Counted from the stretch's first letter, positions 1 to 11,760 are shown. The stretch is 64,000 bases of DNA from Antitrichia curtipendula (GCA_951230915.1 OX579637.1:7440001-7504000), one strand, 5' to 3'. Numbers and translations: made by a program. The notes: generated by a model from the sequence alone, not told the origin.

Positions 1-61
1 TCAAATGTCATGGAATTTCTGGACCAATTAACTAGTTCCAAAAAATGTACAAGTTGTAAAT

Positions 62-92
62 AATCCCCACATGTAGAAGCCATGTGGGGATT
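62..92. repeat. Intra-unit inverted repeat, 12-bp arms
   Basis: AATCCCCACATG at 62-73 is the exact reverse complement of CATGTGGGGATT at 81-92, separated by the 7-base loop TAGAAGC. The arms recur in most units at the same phase, usually with loop TAGAATC. DNA of this form can extrude as a cruciform or fold as a hairpin in single-stranded form. No T-run follows the right arm, so it does not look like an intrinsic terminator. Confidence 0.93.
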
Positions 93-142
93 CCATTCTT
101 GCCGCATTCTGCTAATTTTATTACGTGCATGAAGTATTAAAA

Positions 143-148
143 GGATCC
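143..148. other. Recurrent GGATCC site, one of two per unit
   Basis: GGATCC recurs at consensus positions 143-148 and 168-173, for example 345-350 and 497-502. Most units carry one or both, so BamHI digestion should give a ladder at 177-bp steps. Common losses are GGGTCC, GAATCC and GGATTC at the first site and GGATCG at the second. GGAGCC marks one unit of the 8-unit HOR near 51810, 53225, 54640 and 56410. Confidence 0.9.
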
Positions 149-238
149 GCCATGCCCTGTAGTTTGGGGATCGAAATTCAAATGTCATGGAATTTCTCGC
201 CCAATTGACTAGTTCAAAAGAATGTACAAGTTGTAAAT

Positions 239-269
239 AATCCCCACATGTAGAATCCATGTGGGGATT
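239..269. repeat. Typical copy of the intra-unit inverted repeat
   Basis: Arms at 239-250 and 258-269 are perfect 12-bp complements around loop TAGAATC, the commonest loop in the window. It lies 177 bp after the copy at 62. It represents the perfect-arm class that dominates the array, especially in the right half. Confidence 0.93.
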
Positions 270-769
270 CCATTCTTGCCGCATTCTGCTAATTTTATTA
301 CGTGCATGAAGTATTAAAAGGATCCGCCATGCCCTGTAGTTTAGGGATCCAAATTCAAATGTCATGGAATTTCTCGCCCAATTGACTAGTTCAAAAGAAT
401 GTACAAGTTGTAAATAATCCCCACATGTAGAATCCATGTGGGGATTCCATTCTTGCCGCAATATGCTAGTTTTATTACGTGCATGAAGTATTAAAAGGAT
501 CCGCCATGCCCTGTAGTTTGGGGATCGAAATTCAAATGTCATGGAATTTCTCGCCCAATTGACTAGTTCAAAAAAATGTACAAGTTGTAAATAATCCCCA
601 CATGTAGAATCCATGTGGGGATTCCATTCTTGCCGCAATATGCTAATTTTATTACGTGCATGAAGTATTAAAAGGATCCGCCATGCCCTGTAGTTTGGGG
701 ATCGAAATTCAAATGTCATGGAATTTCTTGGCCAATTGACTATTTCCAAAAAATGTACAAGTTGTAAAT

Positions 770-800
770 AATCCCTACATGTAGAATCCCTGTAGGCATT
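770..800. repeat. Variant inverted repeat with a paired T-A substitution
   Basis: The left arm reads AATCCCTACATG and the right arm CCTGTAGGCATT. The C-to-T change on the left faces a G-to-A change on the right, so that pair is kept, while two other positions mismatch. The same pair of changes occurs near 3780, 4490 and 19530. Near 15820 and 18830 the right-arm change is present without the left-arm one, so the pairing is not strictly kept. Confidence 0.8.
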
Positions 801-1929
801 CCCTTCTTGCCGCAATATACTAATTTTAGTACGTGCATGAAATATTAAAAGGATCCGCCATGCCCTGTGGTGTTGGGATCCAAATTCAAATGTCATGGAT
901 ATTCTTGGCCAATTGACTAGTTCCAAAAAATGTACAAGTTGTAAATAATCCCTACATGTAGAATCCATGTGGGGATTCCATTCTTGCCGCAATATGCTAA
1001 TTTTAGTACGTGCATGAAATATTAAAAGGATCCGCCATGCCCTGTGGTGTGGGGATCCAAATTCAAATGTCATGGAAATTCTTGGCCAATTGACTAGTTC
1101 CAAAAAATGTACAAGTTGTAAATAATCCCTACATGTAGAATCCATGTGGGCATTCCATTCTTGCCGCAATATGCTAATTTTATTACGTGCGTGAAGTATT
1201 AAAAGGATCCGCCATGCCCTGTAATTTGGGGATCCAAATTCAAATGTCATGGAATTTCTTGGCCAATTGACTAGATCAAAACAATGTACAAGTTGCAAAT
1301 AATCCCCACATGTCGAATCCATGTGGGGATTCCATTCTTGCCGCAATATGCTAATTTTATTACGTGCATGAAGTATTAAAAGGATCCGCCATGCCCTGTA
1401 GTTTGGGGATCGAAATTCAAATGTCATGGAATTTCTGGACCAATTAACTAGTTCCAAAAAATGTACAAGTTGTAAATAATCCCCACATGTAGAAGCCATG
1501 TGGGGATTCCATTCTTGCCGCATTCTGCTAATTTTATTACGTGCATAAAGTATTAAAAGGATCCGCCATGCCCTGTAGTTTGGGGATCCAAATTCAAATG
1601 TCATGGAATTTCTTGGCCAATTGACTAGTTCCAAAAAATGTACAAGTTGTAAATAATCCCCACATGTAGAATCCATGTGGGGATTCCATTCTTGCCGCAA
1701 TATGCTAATTTTAATACGTGCATGAAATATTAAAAGGATCCGCCATGCTCTGGAGTTTAGGGATCCAATTTCAAATGTCATGGAATTTCTTGGCCAATTG
1801 ACTAGTTCCAAAAAATGTACAAGTTGTAAATAATCCCTACATGTAGAATCGCTGTGGGCATTCCCTTCTTGCCGCAATATACTAATTTTATTACGTGGAT
1901 GAAATATTAAAAGGATCCGCCATGCCCTG

Positions 1930-2770
1930 GAGTTTTGGGATCCAAATTCAGATGTCATTGAATTTCTCGCCCAATTGACAAGTTCCAAAGAATGTACAAG
2001 TTGTAAATAATCCCCACATGTAGAATCCCTGTGGGGATTCTATTCTTGCCTCAATATGCTACATTTTATTACGTGCATAAAATATCAAAAGGGTCCGCCA
2101 TGTCCTGTACTTTGGGGATCCAAATTCAAATGTCATGGAATTTCTTGGCCAATTGACTAGTTCCAAAAAATGTACAAGTTGTTAATAATCCCCACATGTA
2201 GAATCCATGTGGGGATTCCATTCTTGCCGCATTCTGCTAATTTTATTACGTGCATAACATATTAAAAGGATCCGCCATGCCCTGTAGTTTGGGGATCCAA
2301 ATTCAAATGTCATGGAATTTCTTGGCCAATTGACTAGTTCCAAAAAATGTACAAGTTGTAAATAATCCCCACATGTAGAATACCTGTGGGGATTCCATTC
2401 TTGCCGCAATATACTAATTTTATTACGTGCATCAAATATTAAAAGGATCCGCCATGCCCTGTAGTTTAGGGATCCAAATTCAAATGTCATGGAATTTCTC
2501 GCCCAATTGACTAGTTCAAAAGAATGTACAAGTTGTAAATAATCCCCACATGTAGAATCCATGTGGGGATTCCATTCTTGCCGCAATATGCTAATTTTAT
2601 TACGTGCATTAAATATTAAAAGGATCCGCCGTGCCCTGTAATTTGGGGATCCAAATTCAAATGTCATGGAATTTCTTGGCCAATTGACTAGATCAAAACA
2701 ATGTACAAGTTGCAAATAATCCCCACATGTAGAATCCATGTGGGGATTCCATTCTTGCCGCAATATGCTA
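1930..2770 (+). repeat. Block duplicated 18 units downstream (copy 1)
   Basis: This block shares rare changes with 5113-5955 at a constant offset of 3184 bp (18 units minus 2 bp). Shared markers are TTGCCTCAATATGCTACA, TATCAAAAGGGTCC and GTCCTGTACTTTGG, then the CATTCTGC and CATAACATATT unit, then GCCGTGCCCTGTAATTTGG. Similarity decays after about 2770. A shorter related block sits near 21220-21600. Confidence 0.75.
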
Positions 2771-3990
2771 ATTTTATAACGTGCATGAAATATTAAAAGG
2801 ATCCGCCATGCCCTGTGGTTTGGGGATCCAAATTCAAATGTCATGGAAATTCTTGGCCAATTGACTAGTTCCAAAAAATGTACAAGTTGTAAATAATCCC
2901 TACATGTAGAATCCCTGTGGGGATTCCCTTTTTGCTGCAATATACTAATTTTATTACGTGCATCAAATATTAAAAGGATCCGCCATGCCCTGGAGTTTAG
3001 TGATCCAAATTCAAATGTCATGGAATTTCTTGGCCAATTGACTAGTTCCAAAAAATGTACAAGTTGTAAATAATCCCTACATGTAGAATCCCTGTGGGGA
3101 TTCCCTTTTTGCTGCAATATACTAATTTTATTACGTGCATCAAATATTAAAAGGATCCGCCATGCCCTGTAGTTTGGGAATCCAGATTGAAATGTCATGG
3201 AATTTCTCGCCCAATTGACTAGTTCAAAAGAATGTACAAGTTGTAAATAATCCCCACATGTAGAATCCCTGTGGGGATTCCCTTCTTGCCGCAATATGCT
3301 AATTTTATTACGTGCATAAAATATTAAAAGGATCCGCCGTGCCCTGTAATTTGGGGATCCAAATTCAAATGTCATGGAATTTCTTGGCCAATTGACTAGA
3401 TCAAAACAATGTACAAGTTGTAAATAATCCCCACATGTAGAATCCATGTGGGGATTCCATTCTTGCCGCAATATGCTAATTTTAGTACGTCCATGAAATA
3501 TTAAAAGGATCCGCCATGCCCTGTGGTGTGGGGATCCAAATTCAAATGTCATGGAAATTCTTGGCCAATTAACTAGTTCCAAAAAATGTACAAGTTGTAA
3601 ATAATCCCCACATGTAGAATCCATGTGGGGATTCCATTCTTGCCGCAATATGCTAATTTTATTACGTGCATGAAAAATTAAAAGGATCCGCCATGCCCTG
3701 TAGTTTGGGGATCGAAATTCAAATGTCATGGAATTTCTTGGCCAATTGACTATTTCCAAAAAATGTACAAGTTGTAAATAATCCCTACATGTAGAATCCC
3801 TGTAGGCATTCCCTTCTTGCCGCAATATACTAATTTTATTACGTGCATGAAATATTAAAAGGATCCTACATGCCCTGTAGTTAAGGGATCCAAATTCAAA
3901 TGTTATGGAATATGTTGGCCAATTGACTAGTTCAAAGAATGTACAAGTTGTAAATAATCCCCACATGTAGAATCCATGTGGGGATTCCAT
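2182..3990 (-). other. Longest open frame across satellite units (602 codons), not called as a gene
   Basis: Since 177 is 59 codons, a frame lacking stops in one unit stays open across many. On the minus strand the consensus gives a 59-residue repeat containing MTFEFGSPNYRAW and WNPHMDSTCGDYLQLVH. This is the longest example; similar frames fill the array. Frames end where a unit has a 1-bp indel or where GTAAATAA becomes GTTAATAA, creating TAA after GDY, as here at 2182. There are no unique ends, no promoter-like flank and no recognised domain. By hand estimate, one of six frames being open in a 59-codon unit is not rare (roughly 10-30%). I judge it a by-product of the satellite. Confidence 0.85.
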
Positions 3991-4740
3991 TCTTGCCGCA
4001 ATATGCTAATTTTAGTACGTGCATGAAATATTAAAAGGATCCGCCATGCCCTGTGGTGTGGGGATCCAAATTCAAATGTCATGGATATTCTTGGCCAATT
4101 GACTAGTTCCAAAAAATGTACAAGTTGTAAATAATCCCTATATGTAGAATCCATGTGGGGATTCCATTCTTGCCGCAATATGCTAATTTTAGTACGTGCA
4201 TGAAATATTAAAAGGATCCGCCATGCCCTGTGGTGTGGGGATCCAAATTCAAATGTCATGGAAATTCTTGGCCAATTGACTAGTTCCAAAAAATGTACAA
4301 GTTGTAAATAATCCCTACATGTAGAATCCATGTGGGCATTCCATTCTTGCCGCAATATGCTAATTTTATTACGTGCGTGAAGTATTAAAAGGATCCGCCA
4401 TGCCCTGTAGTTTGGGGATCGAAATTCAAATGTCATGGAATTCTTGGCCAATTGACTAGTTCCAAAAAATGTACAAGTTGTAAATAATCCCTACATGTAG
4501 AATCCCTGTAGGCATTCCCTTCTTGCCGCAATATACTAATTTTATAACGTGCATGAAATATTAAAAGGATCCTACATGCCCTGTAGTTAAGGGATCCAAA
4601 TTCAAATGTTATGGAATATGTTGACCAATTGACTAGTTCAAAGAATGTACAAGTTGTAAATAATCCCTACATGTAGAATCTATGTGGGCATTCCATTCTT
4701 GCCGCAATCTGCTATTTTTAGTACGTGCATGAAATATTAA
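3927..4740 (+). repeat. Block with a near-copy 85 units away
   Basis: GTTCAAAGAATG at about 3930, then units with GTGGTGTGG, then GTGCGTGAAGTATT near 4374, then a unit with CTGTAGGC and GGATCCTACATGCC. The same succession occurs at about 18968-19780, offset about 15041 bp (85 units minus 4 bp). The blocks differ by substitutions and small indels but share the order of several rare variants. Confidence 0.7.
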
Positions 4741-5112
4741 AAGGATCCGCCATGCCCTGTAGTTTGGTGATCCAAATTCAAATGTCATGGAATTTCTCGC
4801 CCAATTGACTAGTGCCAAAAAATGTACAAGTTGTAAATAATCCCTACATGTAGAATCCCTGTGCGGATTCCTTTTTTGCCGCAATATACTAATTTTATTA
4901 CGTGCATCAAATATTAAAAGGATCCGCCATGCCCTGGAGTTTAGTGATCCAAATTCAAATGTCATGGAATTTCTCGCCCAATTGACTAGTGCCAAAAAAT
5001 GTACAAGTTGTAAATAATCCCTACATGTAGAATCCCTGTGCGGATTCCTTTTTTGCCGCAATATACTAATTTTATTACGTGCATCAAATATTAAAAGGAT
5101 CCGCCATGCCCT

Positions 5113-5955
5113 GGAGTTTTGGGTTCCAAATTCAAATGTCATTGAATTTCTCGCCCAATTGACAAGTTCCAAAGAATGTACAAGTTGTAAATAATCCCCA
5201 CATGTAGAATCCCTGTGGGGATTCTATTCTTGCCTCAATATGCTACATTTTATTACGTGCATAAAATATCAAAAGGGTCCGCCAAGTCCTGTACTTTGGG
5301 GATCCAAATTCAAATGTCATGGAATTTCTTGGCCAATTGACTAGTTCCAAAAAATGTACAAGTTGTTAATAATCCCCACATGTAGAATCCATGTGGGGAT
5401 TCCATTCTTGCCGCATTCTGCTAATTTTATTACGTGCATAACATATTAAAAGGATCCGCCATGCCCTGTAGTTTGGGGATCCAAATTCAAATGTCATGGA
5501 ATTTCTTGGCCAATTGACTAGTTCCAAAAAATGTACAAGTTGTAAATAATCCCCACATGTAGAATACCTGTGGGGATTCCATTCTTGCCGCAATATACTA
5601 ATTTTATTACGTGCATCAAATATTAAAAGGATCCGCCATGCCCTGTAGTTTGGGGATCCAAATTCAAATGTCATGGAATTTCTCGCCCAATTGACTAGTT
5701 CAAAAGAATGTACAAGTTGTAAATAATCCCCACATGTAGAATCCATGTGGGGATTCCATTCTTGCCGCAATATGCTAATTTTATTACGTGCATAAAATAT
5801 TAAAAGGATCCGCCGTGCCCTGTAATTTGGGGATCCAAATTCAAATGTCATGGAATTTCTTGGCCAATTGACTAGATCAAAACAATGTACAAGTTGCAAA
5901 TAATCCCCACATGTAGAATCCATGTGGGGATTCCATTCTTGCCGCAATATGCTAA
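5113..5955 (+). repeat. Block duplicated 18 units upstream (copy 2)
   Basis: Partner of 1930-2770 at offset 3184 bp, with the same rare markers, including TTGCCTCAATATGCTACA at 5230. It differs by a few substitutions, for example AAGTCCTG for ATGTCCTG. Its right end overlaps the start of the 12/13-unit domain, so it is also part of that later amplification. Confidence 0.75.
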
Positions 5956-7734
5956 TTTTATAACCTGCATGAAGTATTAAAAGAATCCGCCATGCTCTGT
6001 AGTTTGGGGATCGAAATTCAAATGTCATGGAATTTCTGGACCAATTAACTAGTTCCAAAAAATGTACAAGTTGTAAATAATCCCCACATGTAGAATCCAT
6101 GTGGGGGTTCCATTCTTGCCGGAATATGCTAATTTTAATACGTGCATGAAATGTTAAAAGGGTCCGCCATGCCCTGTAGTTTGGGGATCCAAATTGAAAT
6201 GTCATGGAATTTCTTGGCCAATTGACTAGTTCCAAAAAATGTACAAGTTGTAAATAATCCCCACATGTAGAATCCATGTGGGGATTCCATTCTTGCCGCA
6301 ATATGCTAATTTTATTACGTGCATAAAATATTAAAAGGATCCGCCATGCCCTGTAATTTGGGGATCCAAATTCAAATGTCATGGAATTTGTTGGCCAATT
6401 GACTAGATCAAAACAATGTACAAGTTGAAATTAATCCCTACATGTAGAATCCATGTGGGGATTCCATTCATGCCGCAATATGCTAATTTTATAACGTGCA
6501 TGAAATATTAAAAGGATCCGCCATGCCCTGTAGTTTGGGGATCCAAATTGAAATGTCATGGAATTTGTTGGCCAATTGACTAGTTCCAAAAAATGTACAA
6601 GTTGTAAATAATCCCCACATGTAGAATCTATGTGGGGGTTCCATGCTTGCCGCAATATGCTAATTTTGTTACGTGCATAAAATATTAAAAGGATCCGCCA
6701 TGCCCTGTAGTTTGGGGATCCAAATTCAAATGTCATGGAATTTGTTGGCCAATTGACTAGTTCCAAAAAATGTACAAGTTGTAAATAATCCCCACATGTA
6801 GAATCCCTGTGGGGATTCCATTCTTGCTGCAATATGCTAATTTTAATACGTGCATGAAAAATTAAAAGGATCCGCCATGCCCTGGAGTTTAGGGATCCAA
6901 TTTCAAATGTCATGGAATCTCTTGGCCAATTGACTAGCTCCAAAAAATGTACAAGTTGTAAATAATCCCTACATGTAGAATCCCTGTGGGCATTCCATTC
7001 ATGCCGCAATATGCTAATTTTATAACGTGCATGAAATATTAAAAGGATCCGCCATGCCCTGTAGTTTGGGGATCCAAATTCAAATGTCATGGAATTTCTT
7101 GGCCAATTGACTAGTTCCAAAAAATGTACAAGTTGTAAATAATCCCCACATGTAGAATCCATGTGGGTATTCCATTCTTGCCGCAATATGCTTATTTAAG
7201 TACGTGCATGAAATATTAAAAGGATCCGCCATGCCCTGTGGGGTGGGGATCCAAATTCAAATGTCATGGAATTTCTTGGCCAATTAACTAGTTCCAAAAA
7301 ATGTACAAGTTGTGAATAATCCCTACATGTAGAATCCCTGTGGGGATTCCCTTTTTGCTGCAATATATTAATTTTATTACGTGCATCAAATATTAAATGG
7401 ATCCGCCATGCCCTGTAGTTTGGGAATCCAGATTGAAATGTCATGGAATTTCTCGCCCAATTGACTAGTTCAAAAGAATGTACAAGTTGTAAATAATCCC
7501 CACATGTAGAATCCCTGTGGCCATTCCCTTTTTGCCGCAATATGCTAATTTTATTACGTGCATAAAATATTAAAAGGATCCGCCATGCCCTGTGGTGTGG
7601 GGATCCAAATTCAAATGTCATGGAATTTCTTGGCCAATTGACTAGTTCCAAAAATTATACAAGTTGTAAATAATCCCCACATGTAGAATCCATGTGGGGA
7701 TTCCATTCTTGCCGCAATATGCTAATTTTATTAC
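5611..7734 (+). repeat. 12-unit block (2124 bp), first copy
   Basis: Anchored on GTGCATCAAAT at 5611, which recurs at 7735 and 10036. Internal order includes the GTGCCCTGTAATTTGG unit, the GCCGGAATATGC unit at about 6118, the unusual GTTGAAATTAATCC near 6425, the AATCTATGTGGG unit at 6625 and the TTTTTGCTGCAATATATT unit near 7350. It is one unit shorter than the next copy. Confidence 0.72.
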
Positions 7735-10035
7735 GTGCATCAAATATTAAAAGGATCCGCCATGCCCTGCAGTTTAGGGATCCAAATTCAAATGTCATGG
7801 AATTTCTCGCCCAATTGACTAGTTCAAAAGAATGTACAAGTTGTAAATAATCCCCACATGTAGAATCCATGTGGGGATTCCATTCTTGCCGCAATATGCT
7901 AATTTTATTACGTGCATAAAATATTAAAAGGATCCGCCGTGCCCTGTAATTTGGGGATCCAAATTCAAATGTCATGGAATTTCTTGGCGAATTGACTAGA
8001 TCAAAACAATGTACAAGTTGCAAATAATCCCCACATGTAGAATCCATGTGGGGATTCCATTCTTGCCGCAATATGCTAATTTTATAACGTGCATGAAGTA
8101 TTAAAAGAATCCGCCATGCTCTGTAGTTTGGGGATCGAAATTCAAATGTCATGGAATTTCTGGACCAATTAACTAGTTCCAAAAAATGTACAAGTTGTAA
8201 ATAATCCCCACATGTAGAATCCATGTGGGGGTTCCATTCTTGCCGGAATATGCTAATTTTAATACGTGCATGAAATATTAAAAGGATCCGCCATGCCCTG
8301 GAGTTTGGGAATCCAAATTCAAATGTCATGGAATTTCTTAGCCAATTGACTAGTTCCAAAAAATGTACAACTTGTAAATAATCCCCACATGTAGAATCCA
8401 TGTGGGGGTTCCATTCTTGCCGGAATATGCTAATTTTAATACGTGCATGAAATGTTAAAAGGGTCCGCCATGCCCTGTAGTTTGGGGATCCAAATTGAAA
8501 TGTCATGGAATTTCTTGGCCAATTGACTAGTTCCAAAAAATGTACAAGTTGTAAATAATCCCCACATGTAGAATCCATGTGGGGATTCCATTCTTGCCGC
8601 AATATGCTAATATTATTACGTGCATAAAATATTAAAAGGATCCGCCATGCCCTGTAATTTGGGGATCCAAATTCAAATGTCATGGAATTTGTTGGCCAAT
8701 TGACTAGATCAAAACAATGTACAAGTTGAAATTAATCCCTACATGTAGAATCCATGTGGGGATTCCATTCATGCCGCAATATGCTAATTTTATAACGTGC
8801 ATGAAATATTAAAAGGATCCGCCATGCCCTGTAGTTTGGGGATCCAAATTCAAATGTCATGGAATTTGTTGGCCAATTGACTAGTTCCAAAAAATGTACA
8901 AGTTGTTAATAATCCCCACATGTAGAATCTATGTGGGGGTTCCATGCTTGCCGCAATATGCTAATTTTGTTACGTGCATAAAATATTAAAAGGATCCGCC
9001 ATGCCCTGTAGTTTGGGGATCCAAATTCAAATGTCATGGAAATTCTTGGCCAATTGACTAGTTCCAAAAAATGTACAAGTTGTAAATAATCCCCACATGT
9101 AGAATCCCTGTGGGGATTCCATTCTTGCCGCAATATGCTAATTTTAATACGTGCATGAAATATTAAAAGGATCCGCCATGCCCTGGAGTTTAGGGATCCA
9201 ATTTCAAATGTCATGGAATCTCTTGGCCAATTGACTAGCTCCAAAAAATGTACAAGTTGTAAATAATCCCTACATGTAGAATCCCTGTGGGCATTCCATT
9301 CATGCCGCAATATGCTAATTTTATAACGTGCATGAAATATTCAAAGGATCCGCCATGCCCTGGAGTTTGGGGAAACAAATTCAAATGTCCTGGAATTTGT
9401 TGGCCAATTGACTAGTTCCAAAAAATATACAAGTTGTTAATAATCCCCACATGTAGAATCCATGTGGGGGTTCCATTCTTGCCGCAATATGCTAATTTTA
9501 TTACGTGCATAAAATATTAAAAGGATCCGCCATGCCCTGTGGTGTGGGGATCCAAATTGAAATGTCATGGAATTTCTTGGCCAATTGAGTAGTTCCAAAA
9601 AATGTACAAGTTGTAAATAATCCCTACATGTAGAATCCCTGTGGGGTTTCCCTTTTTGCTGCAATATATTAATTTTATTACGTGCATCAAATATTAAAAG
9701 GATCCGCCATGCCCTGTAGATTGGGAATCCAGATTGAAATGTCATGGAATTTCTCGCCCAATTGACTAGTTCAAAAGAATGTACAAGTTGTAAATAATCC
9801 CCACATGTAGAATCCATGTGGGGGTTCCATTCTTGCCGCAATATGCTAATTTTATTACGTGCATAAAATATTAAAAGGATCCGCCATGCCCTGTGGTGTA
9901 GGGATCCAAATTCAAATGTCATGGAATTTCTTGGCGAATTGACTAGTTCCAAAAATTGTACAAGTTGTAAATAATTCCCACATGTAGAATCCATGTGGGG
10001 ATTCCATTCTTGCCGCAATATGCTAATTTTATTAC
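7735..10035 (+). repeat. 13-unit block (2301 bp), second copy
   Basis: Repeats the order of the preceding block with one extra unit: the GCCGGAATATGC unit occurs twice, near 8242 and 8419. After that the offset to the first copy is a constant 2301 bp; for example AATCTATGTGGG is at 6625 and 8926, and GTTGAAATTAATCC near 6425 and 8726. The block continues for about 215 bp past 10036 before resemblance is lost. Confidence 0.72.
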
Positions 10036-11760
10036 GTGCATCAAATATTAAAAGGATCCGCCATGCCCTGTAGTTTAGGGATCCAAATTCAAATGTCATG
10101 GAATTTCTCGCCCAATTGACTAGTTCAAAAGAATGTACAACTTGTAAATAATCCCCACATGTAGAATCCATGTGGGGATTCCATTCTTGCCGCAATATGC
10201 TAATATTATTACGTGCATAAAATATTAAAAGGATCCGCCGTGCCCTGTAGTTTGGGGATCCAAATTCAAATGTCATGGAATTTCTTGGCCAATTGACTAG
10301 TTCCAAAAAATGTACAAGTTGTAAATAATCCCCACATGTAGAATCCCTGTGGGGATTCCATTCTTGCCGCAATATGCTAATTTTAATACGTGCATGAAAT
10401 ATTAAAAGGATCCGCCATGCCCTGGAGTTTAGGGATCCAATTTCAAATGTCATGGAATCTCTTGGCCAATTGACTAGCTCCAAAAAATGTACAAGTTGTA
10501 AATAATCCCTACATGTAGAATCCCTATGGGCATTCCATTCATGCCGCAATATGCTAATTTCATAACGTGCATGAAATACTAAAAGGATCCGCCATGCCCT
10601 GGAGTTTGGGGAAACAAATTCAAATGTCCTGGAATTTGTTGGCCAATTGACTAGTTCCAAAAAATATACAAGTTGTTAATAATCCCCACATGTAGAATCC
10701 ATGTGGGGGTTCCATTCTTGCCGCAATATGCTAATTTTATTACGTGCATAAAATATTAAAAGGATCCGCCATGCCCTGTAGTTTGGGGATCCAAATTCAA
10801 ATGTCATGGAATTTCTTGGCCAATTGACTAGTTCCAAAAAATGTACAAGTTGTAAATAATCCCCACATGTAGAATCCCTGTGGGGATTCCATTCTTGCCG
10901 CAATATGCTAATTTTATTACGTGCATGAAGTAATAAAAGAATCCGCCATGCCCTGTAGTTTGGGGATCGAAATTCAAATGTCATGGAATTTCTGGACCAA
11001 TTAACTAGTTCCAAAAAATGTACAAGTTGTAAATAATCCCCACATGTAGAATCCATGTGGGGGTTCCATTCTTGCCGGAATATGCTAATTTTAATATGTG
11101 CATGAAATATTAAAAGGATCCGCCATGCCCTGGAGTTTGGGAATCCAAATTCAAATGTCATGGAATTTCTTAGCCAATTGACTAGTTCCAAAAAATGTAC
11201 AACTTGTAAATAATCCCCACATGTAGAATCCATGTGGGGGTTCCATTCTTGCCGCAATATGCTAATTTTAATACGTGCATGAAATGTTAAAAGGGTCCGC
11301 CATGCCCTGTAGTTTGGGGATCCAAATTGAAATGTCATGGAATTTCTTGGCCAATTGACTAGTTCCAAAAAATGTACAAGTTGTAAATAATCCCCACATG
11401 TAGAATCCATGTGGGGATTCCATTCTTGCCGCAATATGCTATTTTTATTACGTGCATAAAATATTAAAAGGATCCGCCATGCCCTGTAATTTGGGGATCC
11501 AAATTCAAATGTCATGGAATTTGTTGGCCAATTGACTAGATCAAAACAATGTTCAAGTTGAAATTAATCCCTACATGTAGAATCCATGTGGGGATTCCAT
11601 TCATGCCGCAATATGCTAATTTTATAACGTGCATGAAATATTAAAAGGATCCGCCATGCCCTGTAGTTTGGGGATCCAAATTCAAATGTCATGGAATTTG
11701 TTGGCCAATTGACTAGTTCCAAAAAATGTACAAGTTGTTAATAATCCCCACATGTAGAAT
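10036..11760 (+). repeat. Transition block related to the 17-unit HOR
   Basis: Satellite only. The stretch from about 9840 to 11100 matches 13380-14640 at offset 3539 bp (20 units minus 1) and 16388-17648 at a further 3008 bp. Shared markers are TGGTGTAGGGATCC, AATTCCCACATG, CTAATTTCATAACG and GGGGAAACAAATTC. It therefore belongs to the same family as the 17-unit HOR but sits three extra units away. Confidence 0.7.

Larger units (their letters stand above)
1..177 (+). repeat. Reference satellite unit (phase used in this annotation)
   Basis: First complete unit, used to define phase. Consensus landmarks in order: TTGGCCAA at 20-27, CAATTG at 25-30, ACTAGT at 31-36, an A-run at 40-45, TGTACA at 46-51, inverted repeat at 62-92, GCCGCAATATGC at 101-112, TACGTGCAT at 122-130, AATATT at 133-138, GGATCC at 143-148 and GGATCC at 168-173. 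This copy differs from consensus in places: CTGGACCAATTAACTAG replaces the TTGGCCAA segment, CATTCTGC replaces CAATATGC, and the second GGATCC is GGATCG. A close relative of this unit starts at 1417, exactly eight units on. Confidence 0.95.
1..5610 (+). repeat. Left satellite domain, diverged units without a regular HOR
   Basis: About 32 units with mixed variants. Units 1 to 4 are close to each other. Unit 1 (loop TAGAAGC, CTGGACCAATTAACTAG) recurs at 1417. Scattered blocks match distant parts of the array: 1930-2770 matches 5113-5955, and 3927-4740 matches about 18968-19780. I could not define one repeating multi-unit period here. Nothing other than satellite is present. Confidence 0.8.

Noticed and set aside
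62..92. Rho-independent terminator hairpin
   Set aside because: The stem is strong but the right arm is followed by CCATTCTTGCC, not a T-run, and it recurs in every unit without genes.
86..95. NF-kappaB-like site GGGGATTCCA
   Set aside because: Close to the consensus but off at the last base. It is part of the hairpin arm and recurs in every unit with no gene context.
1..177. CENP-B box
   Set aside because: I looked for the TTCG....A..CGGG core and did not find it in the consensus or in the variants read. The CpG-containing parts (TGCCGCAA, TACGTGC, TCCGCC, TCTCGCCC) do not fit.
9465..9480. Pol III B-box-like GGTTCCATTC
   Set aside because: It lacks the GGTTCGA core, has no A box at suitable spacing, and is only the GGGGGTTCC variant of the hairpin arm.
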